The notes below the pieces were generated by a model. That model was not told the DNA's origin and made no database searches. It saw nothing but the letters and a program-made list of their open reading frames with translations. This document shows, one piece after another, positions 50,111 through 61,000 of a DNA stretch of 64,000 nt. Made by a program: the position numbers and the translations under genes. The DNA lies in the NCBI GenBank assembly GCA_910890315.1, contig CAJVGD010000001.1, positions 1,364,001-1,428,000 on the forward strand, given 5' to 3'. Position 1 is the stretch's first letter. The number at the start of each line of letters is the position of its first letter. This stretch comes from Serendipita indica DSM 11827 (Eukaryota > Basidiomycota > Agaricomycetes > Sebacinales > Serendipitaceae).

Positions 50111-51483
50111 ATGACTCACCGAGTGAGTACTACGCTCGACTAAGGACGCGAGAACGCTACTAACTTGCTCCTGCGCTGCAGACTGATAACCTTCCATTGT
50201 ACCAACCCCGTGGTGCACCAGGTGCCGACCGTACTATCGCTACAGCCCCAAGACGACGAGCCGTCAACGAGCCAGAGGGATTCGCGACCTATTCGGGCAC
50301 GATCCTCCTCAAGGGGAGTGTCCCAGCCAAATCAGATACATACGACCCCACACTCGACGTTGAGGGTGTCTACAAAGCCTGTCATGGTATGGGCACCAAT
50401 AACGCCAAATTGATCAAAATCCTCGTTGGAAAGGTGTGCAATTTATAATTGGTGTCGCTTGGGTTGGAATTTATGGGCGATAGGAATCCCAAGAGATTCA
50501 GATACTGCAGACGGCATATATGAAGGCTCGACAGAAGCAGCTCGTCAACTTGGTTGTCGACGAAAGTTCGGGCAGCTATCAGACTGGTCTGGCGCTCCTC
50601 GCAAGTGGCGCACTGGGAGGGGATGCATATCTACTCAACAAGGTGAGGCATCGGTTGTTGCGGGGTATTGCGATACTTATGATTATCAAGGTGGTCGAAC
50701 CCAAGACGAGCTCGCGCATACGACTAGCACTTCTCACCGAGATTCTCGTCATGCGATCAAAGCCGGATTTGATCAAACTCAAGGAGTATGTCAGCGCAAC
50801 GCAGCACCGTAGTCTGGCTAGCATTGTCAACGACGCAATACGGATGATGGACGCTTCGGTACAAGAAAATCTTATTGAAGCTTTCCGGCTATGCATGCTC
50901 ACGGACGAGCGGGTCGTCGAAGATGGAGAGGTCATGTCGAATGTGCAAACCATCAAAGCCTTTCTCGAGGGCGAGGAGGATGTCAGTATCAGAAACTTGT
51001 ACGTCGCTTATCAAGGATGATTGAGGCTGCCGCTCACGATAGAATAGCTTGGATCTCCTCTTGGACCGTCCACTGTCGTATTTGCGCCTCCTAGTCGACG
51101 GGTACAAGACACAGTTTTACGACGTCAATCTCTCGCAGGCCGTGGCAGACTCCCACGATACCCGATTATCACCCGCACTCAAAGACGTGCTCGTGTATGC
51201 GCTGCTCACAGCCGAGCACGGGACGGAGACGTCGATGGAGGGTGTCGTACGCGACGCACGACGGATAGAGGGGGATCTTCAAGATGATTATTTACTTACA
51301 GTGCGCTTGGTTCGCGCACATTGGGATTCGGATCGGTTCCGCGCGGTTCTGGCAGAGTGGGCAAAAGTCAAACCAGAGAGTGGGAGCCCAGTCAAACGCG
51401 TCACGAAACACACGCGGTTAAACTTGGAGACGCTGCTAGTGAAGATGATTGAAAAAGTCGAGTCGGGTTCGCGATCACCATAA
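50111..51483 (+). CDS. annexin copy D
   Basis: Very close to copy B. Exon 1 is MTHR; exon 2 TDNLPLYQPRGAPGAD and the leader are nearly the same as B. Repeat 1 is GVYKACHGMGTNNAKLIKIL, followed after the intron by ESQEIQILQTAYMKARQKQLVNLVVDESSGSY. Repeat 2 is RLALLTEILVMRSKPDLIKLKEY, repeat 3 LDLLLDRPLSYLRLLVDGYKTQFYD and repeat 4 RDARRIEGDLQDDYLLTVRLVRAHW, ending VESGSRSP. The calcium-loop Asp seen in B is Asn here (GMGTN). All five coding exons are open. It stops 29 bp before the convergent PDCD5 stop codon, so the two 3' UTRs must overlap. Confidence 0.85.
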
Positions 51484-51512
51484 ATGCCACAGCATTTTTC
51501 CATGTACACATG

Positions 51513-51980
51513 TTATATATCCCAATCGTCGTCGTCTATATCCCTTCGTCGTTGAAACTGGCAATCTGATCAGAGGAGTTGGATGCGTGATGAGGAAAAA
51601 ATACGTACGACGATGCTCCCTTTTTTGGGTGCAGAGCCACTTTGTGCACCATCGGCTTGATCCAAGAGATCAATAAGCTGTTTCTCCGAGACGCGGCCCC
51701 GGAGCTGACCCGACTGGAACATGCGAACGAGGATGAGCTCGACTTGGTTGCTCAACTGTGGGTTGACGAGTGCGATACGATTTACTAAATGTATGGACTG
51801 TTACTAAAACTTTCCAACGACGTTGAGGTCACACATACGGCGCTCGCGGGCGTCTGACTCGAGCAGCGTGGCGAGCATATCTCGTTTTGCTTGCTCCTCT
51901 TGTGCGGCTTTCTGTGCCTTTGCGGCACTCTCATCTGCGTCCTGAGCGCCGGCGGTCTTGTGTAGTTTGGAAATGTCCAT
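51513..51980 (-). CDS. PDCD5/TFAR19 family DNA-binding protein
   Basis: Small helical protein conserved from archaea to man, linked to apoptosis in animals and to chaperonin/tubulin folding in yeast studies. Three exons give 120 residues. The first is an acidic-Ala N-terminal helix, MDISKLHKTAGAQDADESAAKAQKAAQ. The family core follows: RDMLATLLESDARERLNRIALVNP, then QVELILVRMFQSGQLRGRVSEKQLIDLLDQ. The last exon is FQRRRDIDDDDWDI, the classical basic-then-acidic end. Both introns fall inside conserved stretches, confirming the splices (ERL/NRIALV and GSIV/FQRRR). Convergent with annexin copy D; 47 bp downstream of the next minus-strand gene. Confidence 0.93.
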
Positions 51981-52027
51981 TATAGAAGGGGTTCAAGAAG
52001 TACAAGACGCCGAGTACACCACTAGAT

Positions 52028-52491
52028 CTAGACCCAGATAGCTTCCTTGTAGACTCTGATTTCTCCATCCTTGAGTGTGATTTGGTTTGTGCGTCCAATC
52101 GAGGGCGAGTTGTAACGCTGCAGGAGTCTACGGGTGGTTTGTGGGTCCAGTTTGAATTGCTGTGCGAGAGTGTCTGGATTTTTGACGTCTTTTGCCATGT
52201 CGTAGAGGTGTGAGAGGGCGTATGCGTCGAGTTTGTTGGTGAGCGTCGTGTTTTCAGACTGGGCCCGTGTGCGGACGATGTGCGTCATTTGTGCGTGGGT
52301 CTAGAGTAACATTATTAAGATGAATGTACATATAATCTACATACTTTCTGAAGGACCATGGGCGAGTCTACGGCGACCTGGCCGAGTTTTGTGAGATTTG
52401 CAAGCAGCTGTTCTGGCCTCTCTGGAGGTTTAGGCGCTCTGGGCACGGCGGCCGAGGCAGATTTTGCAGATTTCGAAGCAGCGTGGCCCAT
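52028..52491 (-). CDS. small MG-start protein, possibly NDUFAF4-like complex I assembly factor
   Basis: Two exons give about 140 residues: MGHAASKSAKSASAAVPRAPKPPERPEQLLANLTKLGQ...SPMVLQK, then THAQMTHIVRTRAQSENTTLTNKLDAYALSHLYDM and NPDTLAQQFKLDPQTTRRLLQRYNSPSI, ending VYKEAIWV. The N-terminal MGxxxSK is a good N-myristoylation site. The helical end, a winged-helix-like turn (LAQQFKLDPQTTRRLLQRY), resembles the C-terminal half of NDUFAF4/HRPAP20-type complex I assembly factors, which also begin MG. This is by eye only and I hold it loosely. The splice is GT-AG in phase 0. The start lies 56 bp from the first in-frame ATG of the divergent GDS1-type gene (332 bp from its called start). Confidence 0.55.
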
Positions 52492-52823
52492 GAAAGAAAG
52501 TGACGGGACAAGTGATCGATACACAAACGGGGGGTGGTGGTGGCAGGATGGCTGAGCGTACCAGATTGAACGCGGCAAACTTGGACCACGACCTCGCTTG
52601 GGCTCGCAGACGATCCCAGAGCCCCGGGCGACTAGCAAATAATTCCCAATATTCCCAGATATTCCACCATCTCATGCGCCCAGATGTCCCAAGAGCTCCC
52701 AGAACATCCCGGCTTTCTGCAGCATCCTCGTCGACGCCATCCGCGACGACACTCGCCAGCACATCTCTAATTTCCACAAATACAGCTCCTACCTCATCCT
52801 CTTCCATCCTCCCAAAGCCAAAG

Positions 52824-55800
52824 ATGGCCCCGCCCCTTGCCCCCGCCGTTGCTGGCCTCGTCCAACACGCCCGGCCCCTCCGAGCCGTCGTGTCGCGCGC
52901 GCTCCAGCTTCATCCAGAAGATGAGAGCGACAATGTACTCGCGGTCGTCTTTGCTCTCCTCGAACGCGCTGGGAATCGCGCAATGTCCGTCAAGGAACTA
53001 GGCGAGGCCGCGTTTGCTCAGGGATATCTACGTACCAGGTATGTCCCTGTCCTTTTTTCTGATTTTTCCGTGATTTTTGGCGACGTGGCTGACCGTGCCC
53101 GAAATATTGCACTTGCTCCCCCCGGACCCCTTTTAAATATTTTACCATATATTTGCGATTTAAAAGCCCGTCTGCGGCTGGCCAGGCCATTGGGACACAC
53201 ATCCGCAACCACATTGCTCGACACGCAGACGCTCCCTGGACGCAACTCCTTTCCAGCTACAAGCTCGAAGGCGGCACCCCAGACGAAGAGGCGCGCATCG
53301 GTGGCGCCGTCTATTGCGCCTCGCTCGCCTCTTGTCGACGCGGCACCACCGTCTGGTATATGTCAAGGGCTGCCGGTAAACCTTGTCCGTTTGAGCGCAT
53401 CGGCGTCTCTGTTCCTCAGCCCGTAGACCCCAGTGCCCCTCCTCCTACCACATCATCGTCCCCGCCGTTGTCTGGCCTCAAGCGGAAAATCCCACCAGAC
53501 GAGGCACACGATGGCACGCGCCCTGCAAAGATCCGAATCACCCTCCGACTGCCCCCTCGCAAGCCCATTCCAAAACGTCCCCGTCCAATTCATTTCCCGA
53601 CACCCTCTATTTCCGATTCAGACTGCGATGATGACGACGACGACGAGAGCTCGACCGGACAGAGTGGTAGTGGCAGCAGCAGCAGCAGTGACGAGGAAAT
53701 GCTCGTCGACGACTTTAATACGCTTCTTGCAGCCGATGTCCCTATCGCAATTCCCTGTCCAGCAAGAGCCGCCCTCGCCTCGACGTTTACCGGCCATCGC
53801 AGGCAGCCAAGCCACCACCACCATCACCATCATCACCATCATCGTCAGTCCTCGCTATCCTCCTTGGATCCTGCATCCTTTGTCCAGCAATTCTTTGACA
53901 CATGCGAGCCTCCACCAGACTCGGAAGACGACGATGACGACTTTCACAATTCGATGCTCCGTCCAAACGTCGACGAACAGCTCCAGGCGGTCAAAGAAGA
54001 GTTGGATGTAGACGCCATTGAAATGGACGACGACGAATTACTCCTTCATTTCAAGACGGAAGACTTTTTGGATCTCGACATCAAGGAAGAGGAACTCGTC
54101 ACACCGCCTCCTGCAACCGAGCCGAGCGGAGAAATGACTGCTCATCCAGAACTCGATTGGTCTGGCGTCAAAGTTGACGAGGGGGTGTTTAGCCCACTCG
54201 AAATGCTCGTCCCTCCTGGTGGCGACTCGTCGGCTGCTACCGCGCTCCAAACACCCGTCACGGCCACCCCATTCATCCAATCCACTTTCCCTCTCCCATC
54301 GCTCGTCACTGCTCGTGCGATCCGCGCAGCCATGTCCAGACATTCGTCCATTTCCGCACCGCCACCGACTCCGTGGATCAAGACGGAGGAGGACCCGCTC
54401 CTGTTTCCTTCTCGTCTTTCTCCCGACGGTCTGTCCATTCTAGAAGAAGACGAACTCCTCTCCAACCCGGATGCGTTTTTCCCAAACCCTTCGACGAGTC
54501 CCGACCCACGGTTCCCAGAGGCGTCATCATCAAGTCCTGCGCCTATTTTGCCATCCGAAGTCGACCTGCTGCGGCCGTGGGAGAGTGAGACGTGGGCGCC
54601 GATCCCAGGCCCCGAGAGTGTTAGCACAGACGATGTCGATAGCATCACGTACACGGATGTCACAGACGATGTAACAGCAGCAACAGGTTTGGTTCAGCCC
54701 AGCACGTCTGCACCGAGCCTCAACCGCAGTTCGCTCTCATTCCCCATCCCGGTCACTTCACGCATCCTCGGGACAAATGGACGAGCGCCCAAGCCTCCTC
54801 GGCTTTCGATGAGCGCACTGACGACGCTCAACAAGCACCATAACCTGTCCCGCGTTCACGGTCATGGTGGACATGCACGACGACATTCCCATGCGGCCGG
54901 CGTAACGACCAAGAATCGGAGATTGTCCGTCATTTCGACTGCATTCTCCGACTGGACGAGTACAGGTACACCAGAGGATGCCGAGACGTCTGCCGCGCCG
55001 CTCGCCACGCCTTCGCATACGGGCTGGAGAATGTTTCCGTGGCCGCCTGCAGCTCCTACGCCTACTCTTGCTGCTACCCCTGCACCTTGTTCTGTTGCGG
55101 GTGGTGTATCGGAGAATGAGGAAAAGGCCAGTGTCGAAAAGGAGGATGTGAGCATGGCGAGTCCCCAAGAGGCTTCGCCTTTGGTCCCATTGGTCAACGA
55201 TGAGACGACGGATGACGAGCTTCATCGATGCTTGTCTGCGCCCACGTTTAATCAAGTCCTCCAGAAGACGCTCCCGACGGGTGTCCGGATCTCGACTCTG
55301 CTCTTACTCGGTAAGCAACCCTTTGGACTTTTTCGGAGTTTGGGTTACTCATTGGCTCGCTTAGGTATCCCGGTGTTTCAATGTCGTATCGATTCGCCTC
55401 CTATCGAGCTTATTCGACGAATGGACACTGATTATGTAAACATTTCGACCATTATGTCTCTCGCCCAGCACCTCGCGCAAGCCACGGCCACTCGCTTCCG
55501 AAGCAATAGCAGCGCAACCAATGCCAGTACGTCGGGAACTTCTGCAGTAGCATCGACTGCGCTCCCGACCCCGCCGCCTGCAGAGGAACTGCCGCCGAAT
55601 CATGTCTACATCAACTCGGGCGCGCGCGTCATTCATGGTGGATGGGTCTCGTTGTCGACGGCGCGTTCAGTCGTCAAGAATTATCATGATTTGCCCGCCT
55701 ACATTCGTCGCGTGTTTCTTGCGGACCAACTTGCCGAAAAGTTTCCCGAACCGATTCGGCATGTCAAGGCCATTTTGACCGCTCGACAAGCGAGTAAACA

Positions 55801-57232
55801 ACAGCAAGTTGGATTTGGAAAGCCATTTGCGAATCCGAGTTCGCTCAGCGCGCACGAGTTGCTTGTGAGCGTGACATTGCCCCCTCGTACGACGCCGCGT
55901 TCTGCGGCAGAGGCCGGTGCGAATTTGCCATTGGCAGCCTCTGGTGTGGTTGTTCCTACTCCATCTGCACCTACGACGATGACGGCCCGCGGCGCGCCGC
56001 TTGCGCTCAAGACGAAAGCGGCTGCAGCTGCCGCGGCGGCTCGAGCGTCATTCCCGCTTTCGCCAATTGATGCTGTGACGAATGCGAATGTGCAGCTTGG
56101 GAGGGTGAATGCGAATGGCGTCCATCATGGTGCAGCGATTGCGCAACAGAACATCATGTCCCTGACGGATCCGATGGGCGAGCACGATAAGCCCTGGACG
56201 ACGTTGCTTGGCAAGACGATGGTCGAGCCCAAAGAGGAGGAACCGCTCAAGCCTGAAGAAGAGGAGATTCTCAAGGCGATTCTCAAGAGCCCGCCACGGT
56301 CGCAGGTGCTCCCCAAGGATGTTGAGGAAGAAGGGGATAGTCAGGAAATGTGTGTGGATGACGAGTTGGAAGAGGAAGAAGTTGCGCGGGGCGTCGTCGA
56401 CTTGTCGTCGGATGTCGAACGAGAAGACAAGGATGTTGGCGGACAAGAGGCTGAAGAGGAACAAGAAGAAGAGGAAGAGCCTACTATCCGCATGTCGACT
56501 CGTTCTGCGCGCAAGAGGGCGTCCGAGTCTGCGCCTCCAAAGCAAGTTTCGCAAACGCCTTCAGCGCCATCGGCACCTGCTGCGGAAAAGACGACGAGGA
56601 GACGGAATCTTCGCCATGTACAGTCCGTCTCCAGCGTGTCTTCTGAACTTACCGTTTCGGAGAGCGAATCATCTGCGCCGCCGCCGTCGTTGGACAGTCG
56701 ACCAGCGCTCAAGGGCAAGTCGACCAATCATCCTCTTGTCCCGACATCGTCGTCGAACATGGAACGTGCTGGCGCTGTAGAGGATGTGAAGAAGGAGAGT
56801 GCCGCTTCGTTGCGCAGTCGTGCTGCTCGTGCACGAGGGCGTGGACGCGTCAAGCCACGAGGAGTCGTCACACACGGTGCAGAAAATGGACCACGCGTGC
56901 GGATCATTGAAGTCGAAGAGCCCTCGCGTCCCTCGCCGACGTCGGATGCTGAATCGTCTGGAGAGGAAGAAGAGGAGAGCAGCAAGCCTCGACGATCGGT
57001 CCGGATCACCAAGCAGGTTCATCCAACGAATGCCACAGCTGATCGTGCGACCAAGCGTGCTTCACTCAAGGAAAAGCCTGCTCCGGCTCCTACGACAAAC
57101 GGTGCGTCTGGTGTTGAGAAGAGTAGCAAGACGCATGAAGGTACGCGAACGCGAGGCAAGCGTGCGAGTACACCTGTTTCAGAGGCTAGCTCGGAACGAG
57201 TACGACGACGACAGACTGCGGCGCGGCACTAG
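52824..57232 (+). CDS. GDS1-type winged-helix protein with a KilA-N/APSES-like domain
   Basis: Probable nuclear regulator. The N-terminus has VLAVVFALLERAGNRAMSVKELGEAAFAQGYLRT, spliced across a 128-nt intron (53039-53166) to SPSAAGQAIGTHIRNHIARH. This is a GDS1-type winged helix also seen in fungal chromatin proteins. A long acidic, Ser/Pro-rich region follows with ten consecutive His. The middle carries GVRISTLLLL/GIPVFQCRIDSPPIELIRRMDTDYVNISTIMSLA, and later GGWVSLSTARSVVKNYHDLPAYIRR, which read like the DNA-binding KilA-N/APSES fold. The C-terminus is acidic, then basic with AT-hook-like GRGRVKPRG, ending RRQTAARH. The start at 52824 (MAPPLAPAVAGL) is preferred; an in-frame ATG at 52548 is possible. 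A 54-nt intron (55311-55364) is in phase and stop-free. Confidence 0.78.
53813..53842 (+). repeat. CAC/CAT trinucleotide run coding ten His
   Basis: Ten consecutive His codons (CAC/CAT mix) inside the GDS1-type gene. It is likely a slippage-prone, length-variable stretch. Confidence 0.9.
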
Positions 57233-58031
57233 TCGACTTTCCCCTCCCCCGCCTTTTACGCACACACACCCGGTGACGAAGAGAATGAAGCAAAGACCAT
57301 CGAGCCATAATTGCATCGCATTTACACGGCACGATATTTAACTCAACGCTGTATCACCATCAAGAACTGTTTTCTCCCCCCCGACCAAAAAGGCTCTGAA
57401 CCGCTTATTACTACCAAAATTTCCGTCTTTTCTTCGTCCTCGACGTGCCAAATCCCAAAAACTATTACGACATAGTTTTTTTCCACTCTTTGTCATCTTT
57501 CGTCGTCGTCGCGCTCGCTTCGAAAAACCCGCAAGTCTTCTCTTATCCTCTTTTTGTTTTTTGTTCTTGTATGTGTCTTTCTACATCTTGGTTCTTCTCT
57601 CCCTCTGCGCTCTCTCATCCATCCCCACTCTTTATTCCTGCGATACCGTTCACAATGCGATACCCATTATGACAGACGATGTTTGCTCACGATCATACAG
57701 TATCACACTTGTTGCATATATCAATACAAATCGGTTCTGCGTTATATTGTTGCCAATCGTCAGACGAACATTGAACATGAGGAGATTCACGTGAAAGCTA
57801 ACGATATCATTATCGATGAATCTTACAGATGAGCACGTTATGCCGTCGGTGCGGCTTCTCTGTCGTTCCAGAGGCAGGAGATTCAATGGCGGGCATGGCA
57901 GGCACCTGGCAGATGTGATACTGATATCATCTGCCATCTTCTGACCATGTCTACAGGCGTGATTATTCAAAGAATTTTTGGAGCCTGGCCGACCGACAAA
58001 ATTTTGGACCTCTCTCCCTCTGCCATTCCTC
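57233..58031. other. intergenic, pyrimidine-rich first half
   Basis: The 3' flank of the GDS1-type gene is strongly C/T-rich (57240-57640), then the upstream region of the NACHT-WD40 gene follows. Short frames here lack motifs; no gene called. Confidence 0.5.
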
Positions 58032-61000
58032 ATGAAACGAGCGATTGGTATATTTCGCGACTCATGTAAGCCTCGCAAAAAGGGTGTGGAGAGTCGGCAA
58101 TCGACGTCTACGTCGACGTCGACAGGCCATTGTACCGACGACGACCGACCGTCCACCACCCACCCTCCCCAGTCGATAAGCAACTCGAAAGCGGAGAGAT
58201 GGCTCGCTCGAGTTACACTGATGCTCAGCGTGACCAAGAGCGTCGCTGATGCTGCCGGGTTCGCGCCGCTCAAAGGAGCCTGCGAAGCCGTGGGGACGCT
58301 CTTGGAAACTATCCAGGTGAGTATTCGCCCTTGGGTAACTCTTATTAGCGTGGTGTTAACGAGTTTTAGGCCGTTTCAGATAATCATTCGGCATGGTATG
58401 AGCTCTTGCGGACCGTTCAAGAGCACGCGACCACATTTCAACGGCACCTGGACCAACTAGGCATCAACGACGTCCTCGAAGAGCATGGAAACTCGATAAA
58501 GGAGTCGATTAAGCAGTATTCCACGTATGTATATACCCTTTGAATTGACGTAAACTGACTAGGAATAGCGTTCTCCACGAGTTGATTGCCAGCATATGCG
58601 TCGATTCAGGTCTCGAAGAGTCGCAAACTGAACAAGACCTTACGCTCAAGCAACTGGCTCAGCGTATAGGTACAACAAAGCTAGAGGCTGGTCTCATCAT
58701 CGACTATGAGAAACGCCTGAAGAACGCAGAATGGCGTATTATGGTCAGTATCATTCATCTTACAATGAAGGCTATTTAACGCTAGATGTAGTGTTCGCTC
58801 ATTGTCTATGTCAATACCTCGGTGAACGCATCGGCGGACGCGGATATATTGAAGAAGCTTCAAGTCAGGGAGTACACGCGTCCACGAGAATGTCAAGTAG
58901 GGACACGTGTGGAAATTTTGGAGCAATGTCAAACCTGGGTCCAAGACCCCAAGGCGCCAAACATTCTGTGGATCAAAGCGGCGCCGGGGCAGGCAAGTCG
59001 GCCATTGCATCAAGCCTAGTGCGTGTACTAGGGATCAAAAAACAACGCCTGGGATCAAGTTTTTTCTTCCGCCGTCAAGAAAGCGCCATCACAACAACAA
59101 AGGCGCTACTGCAGAGCGTGGCCTATGATCTCGCTCGCCATCCCACCATCCGCAAACACCTCGCCAGGATGCTAAAAGGGGATGAAATTGATTTGGCGAC
59201 GCCAAATATTGATGAGCTATTTCATCAATTGGTCGCGGAGCCACTATTGAAGATTGGCAATCTTCCCAACGACCAGACACCCGTGGTCATTATCGATGCA
59301 TTGGACGAATGCGGTGGTCTAGAAGGCGCATATTCTGCAGAACGTCAGCAGCTAATGCGAACTCTCGTCCTATGGTCCAAGCTTTCCAATTGCAAGTTGG
59401 TCGTCACCAGTCGCGAAGAGGACGACATATTGAGGACTTTCACTTGCAACCCTCCATTCACTATCGATGTCCTCATCGGAGATAAGACGGCGAGTCAATC
59501 CAAGCAAGATATTCAAGCCTTCTTGGGGGAAGAACTGCAAAAAATTGTTGCTGGTCACTCGACACTGCCTGTCAAATGGCCTGGAGCAGCAATCATCGAA
59601 CTATTGGCTGCCAAAGCTAATGGTTTATTCATCTGGGCGTCTACCGTGGTGGAATATCTTTGCCGTGGTAGCCCAAAGCAGCGCTTGGAGCATATCGTTC
59701 ATGGAGGGGGCGGCGCCACCCTGAACGAGCTATATACTACTGTGCTTCATGCTTCTTTCCTGGATTCAGATGGTTTACGGCAGAAGATGCGCACAATCAT
59801 CGCGGTAATCATTGTCTCGAAAGAGACTCTGGGTCTGCAAACACTAGCAGACCTCCTTGAAATGGATGACTGCACAGTCAAGCACATATGCAATGCACTG
59901 CGGCCCGTGCTGGAGGTTGATGGAAGACTTTGCTTTCGACATCAATCTTTTGTGGATTACCTTTTGGATCCACATACTGCATCTTTGTCACCTTCCCTCA
60001 CGACAGGTGACTGCGACCGGATTCTTGCCCGGCAATGCCTACACGTGATGAAAAAGAAGCTTCGGTTCAATATTTGCGAGGTTTCATCCTCCTATTTACT
60101 CAACAAAGAAGTCCTGGAATCAATTTCGTGCCTTGAGGCCTACATTCCGGCACATCTGCAATATGCATCACGCTACTGGGCAGATCATTTGCATAACTCG
60201 CCGGCGAATGAGGAGATGGTGGCCCTTGTCCGACGTTTCCTCAAAGTTCAGTTCCTCTCCTGGCTTGAAGTTGCTAGCTTCGGGGGCTTTGTGGATGAAG
60301 TGCCGTCGATCCTGTCTATATTAAACATCTGGCTAAAGGTAGCTTTACCATTTCATCAACTATCGATCCACTGATTTTGTCCCCAGGCAAATGGCAATGA
60401 TGGCCTGGCACCACTTGTAACGGACATGCGGCAATTCACTATGGACTTCAAGAAGGTCATAAAAGAGAGCGCATGTCACATCTACATATCTGCATTGCCA
60501 CTATCCCCCCAATCTTCAGCAGTCAAGATGCAGTATGAACGTCGATATCCAAACACGCTACGGGTGACTGCTGGCGGCTACCGAAGCTGGTCTCCAGTCA
60601 TTAAGACAATCTGCGGGCATATTGGTGCCGTTAAAAGCGTAGCATTTTCCCCGGATGGTCTCCGAATTGTTTCTGGATCAAATGACAAGACGGTACGACT
60701 TTGGGATGCAGACACAGGTAGACATGTGGGGCAGCCGCTCGAAGGCCACACTAGTGCTGTCTGCTCAGTCGCATTCTCTCCAAATGGCCAACGAATCGTT
60801 TCTGCTTCTCAAGATCAGACCATTCGATTGTGGGATGTTGACACGGGTGGACAAATAGGACTGCCGTTTGAAGGACATACCAAATCCGTCAACTCAGTCG
60901 CTTTCTCACCAGATAGCCGTCGAATTGTTTCGGGTTCACATGACAACACGGTGCGCCTGTGGGATGTGGACACAGGTAAACAAATAGGGCATCCACTCAA

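Noticed and set aside
58731-58980. Upstream part of the long open frame that leads into the NACHT P-loop
   Set aside because: The alternative frame reads as the conserved linker (RPRECQVGTR...ILWIKAAPG). The open frame is its shadow, created by the single-base difference in the G-run.
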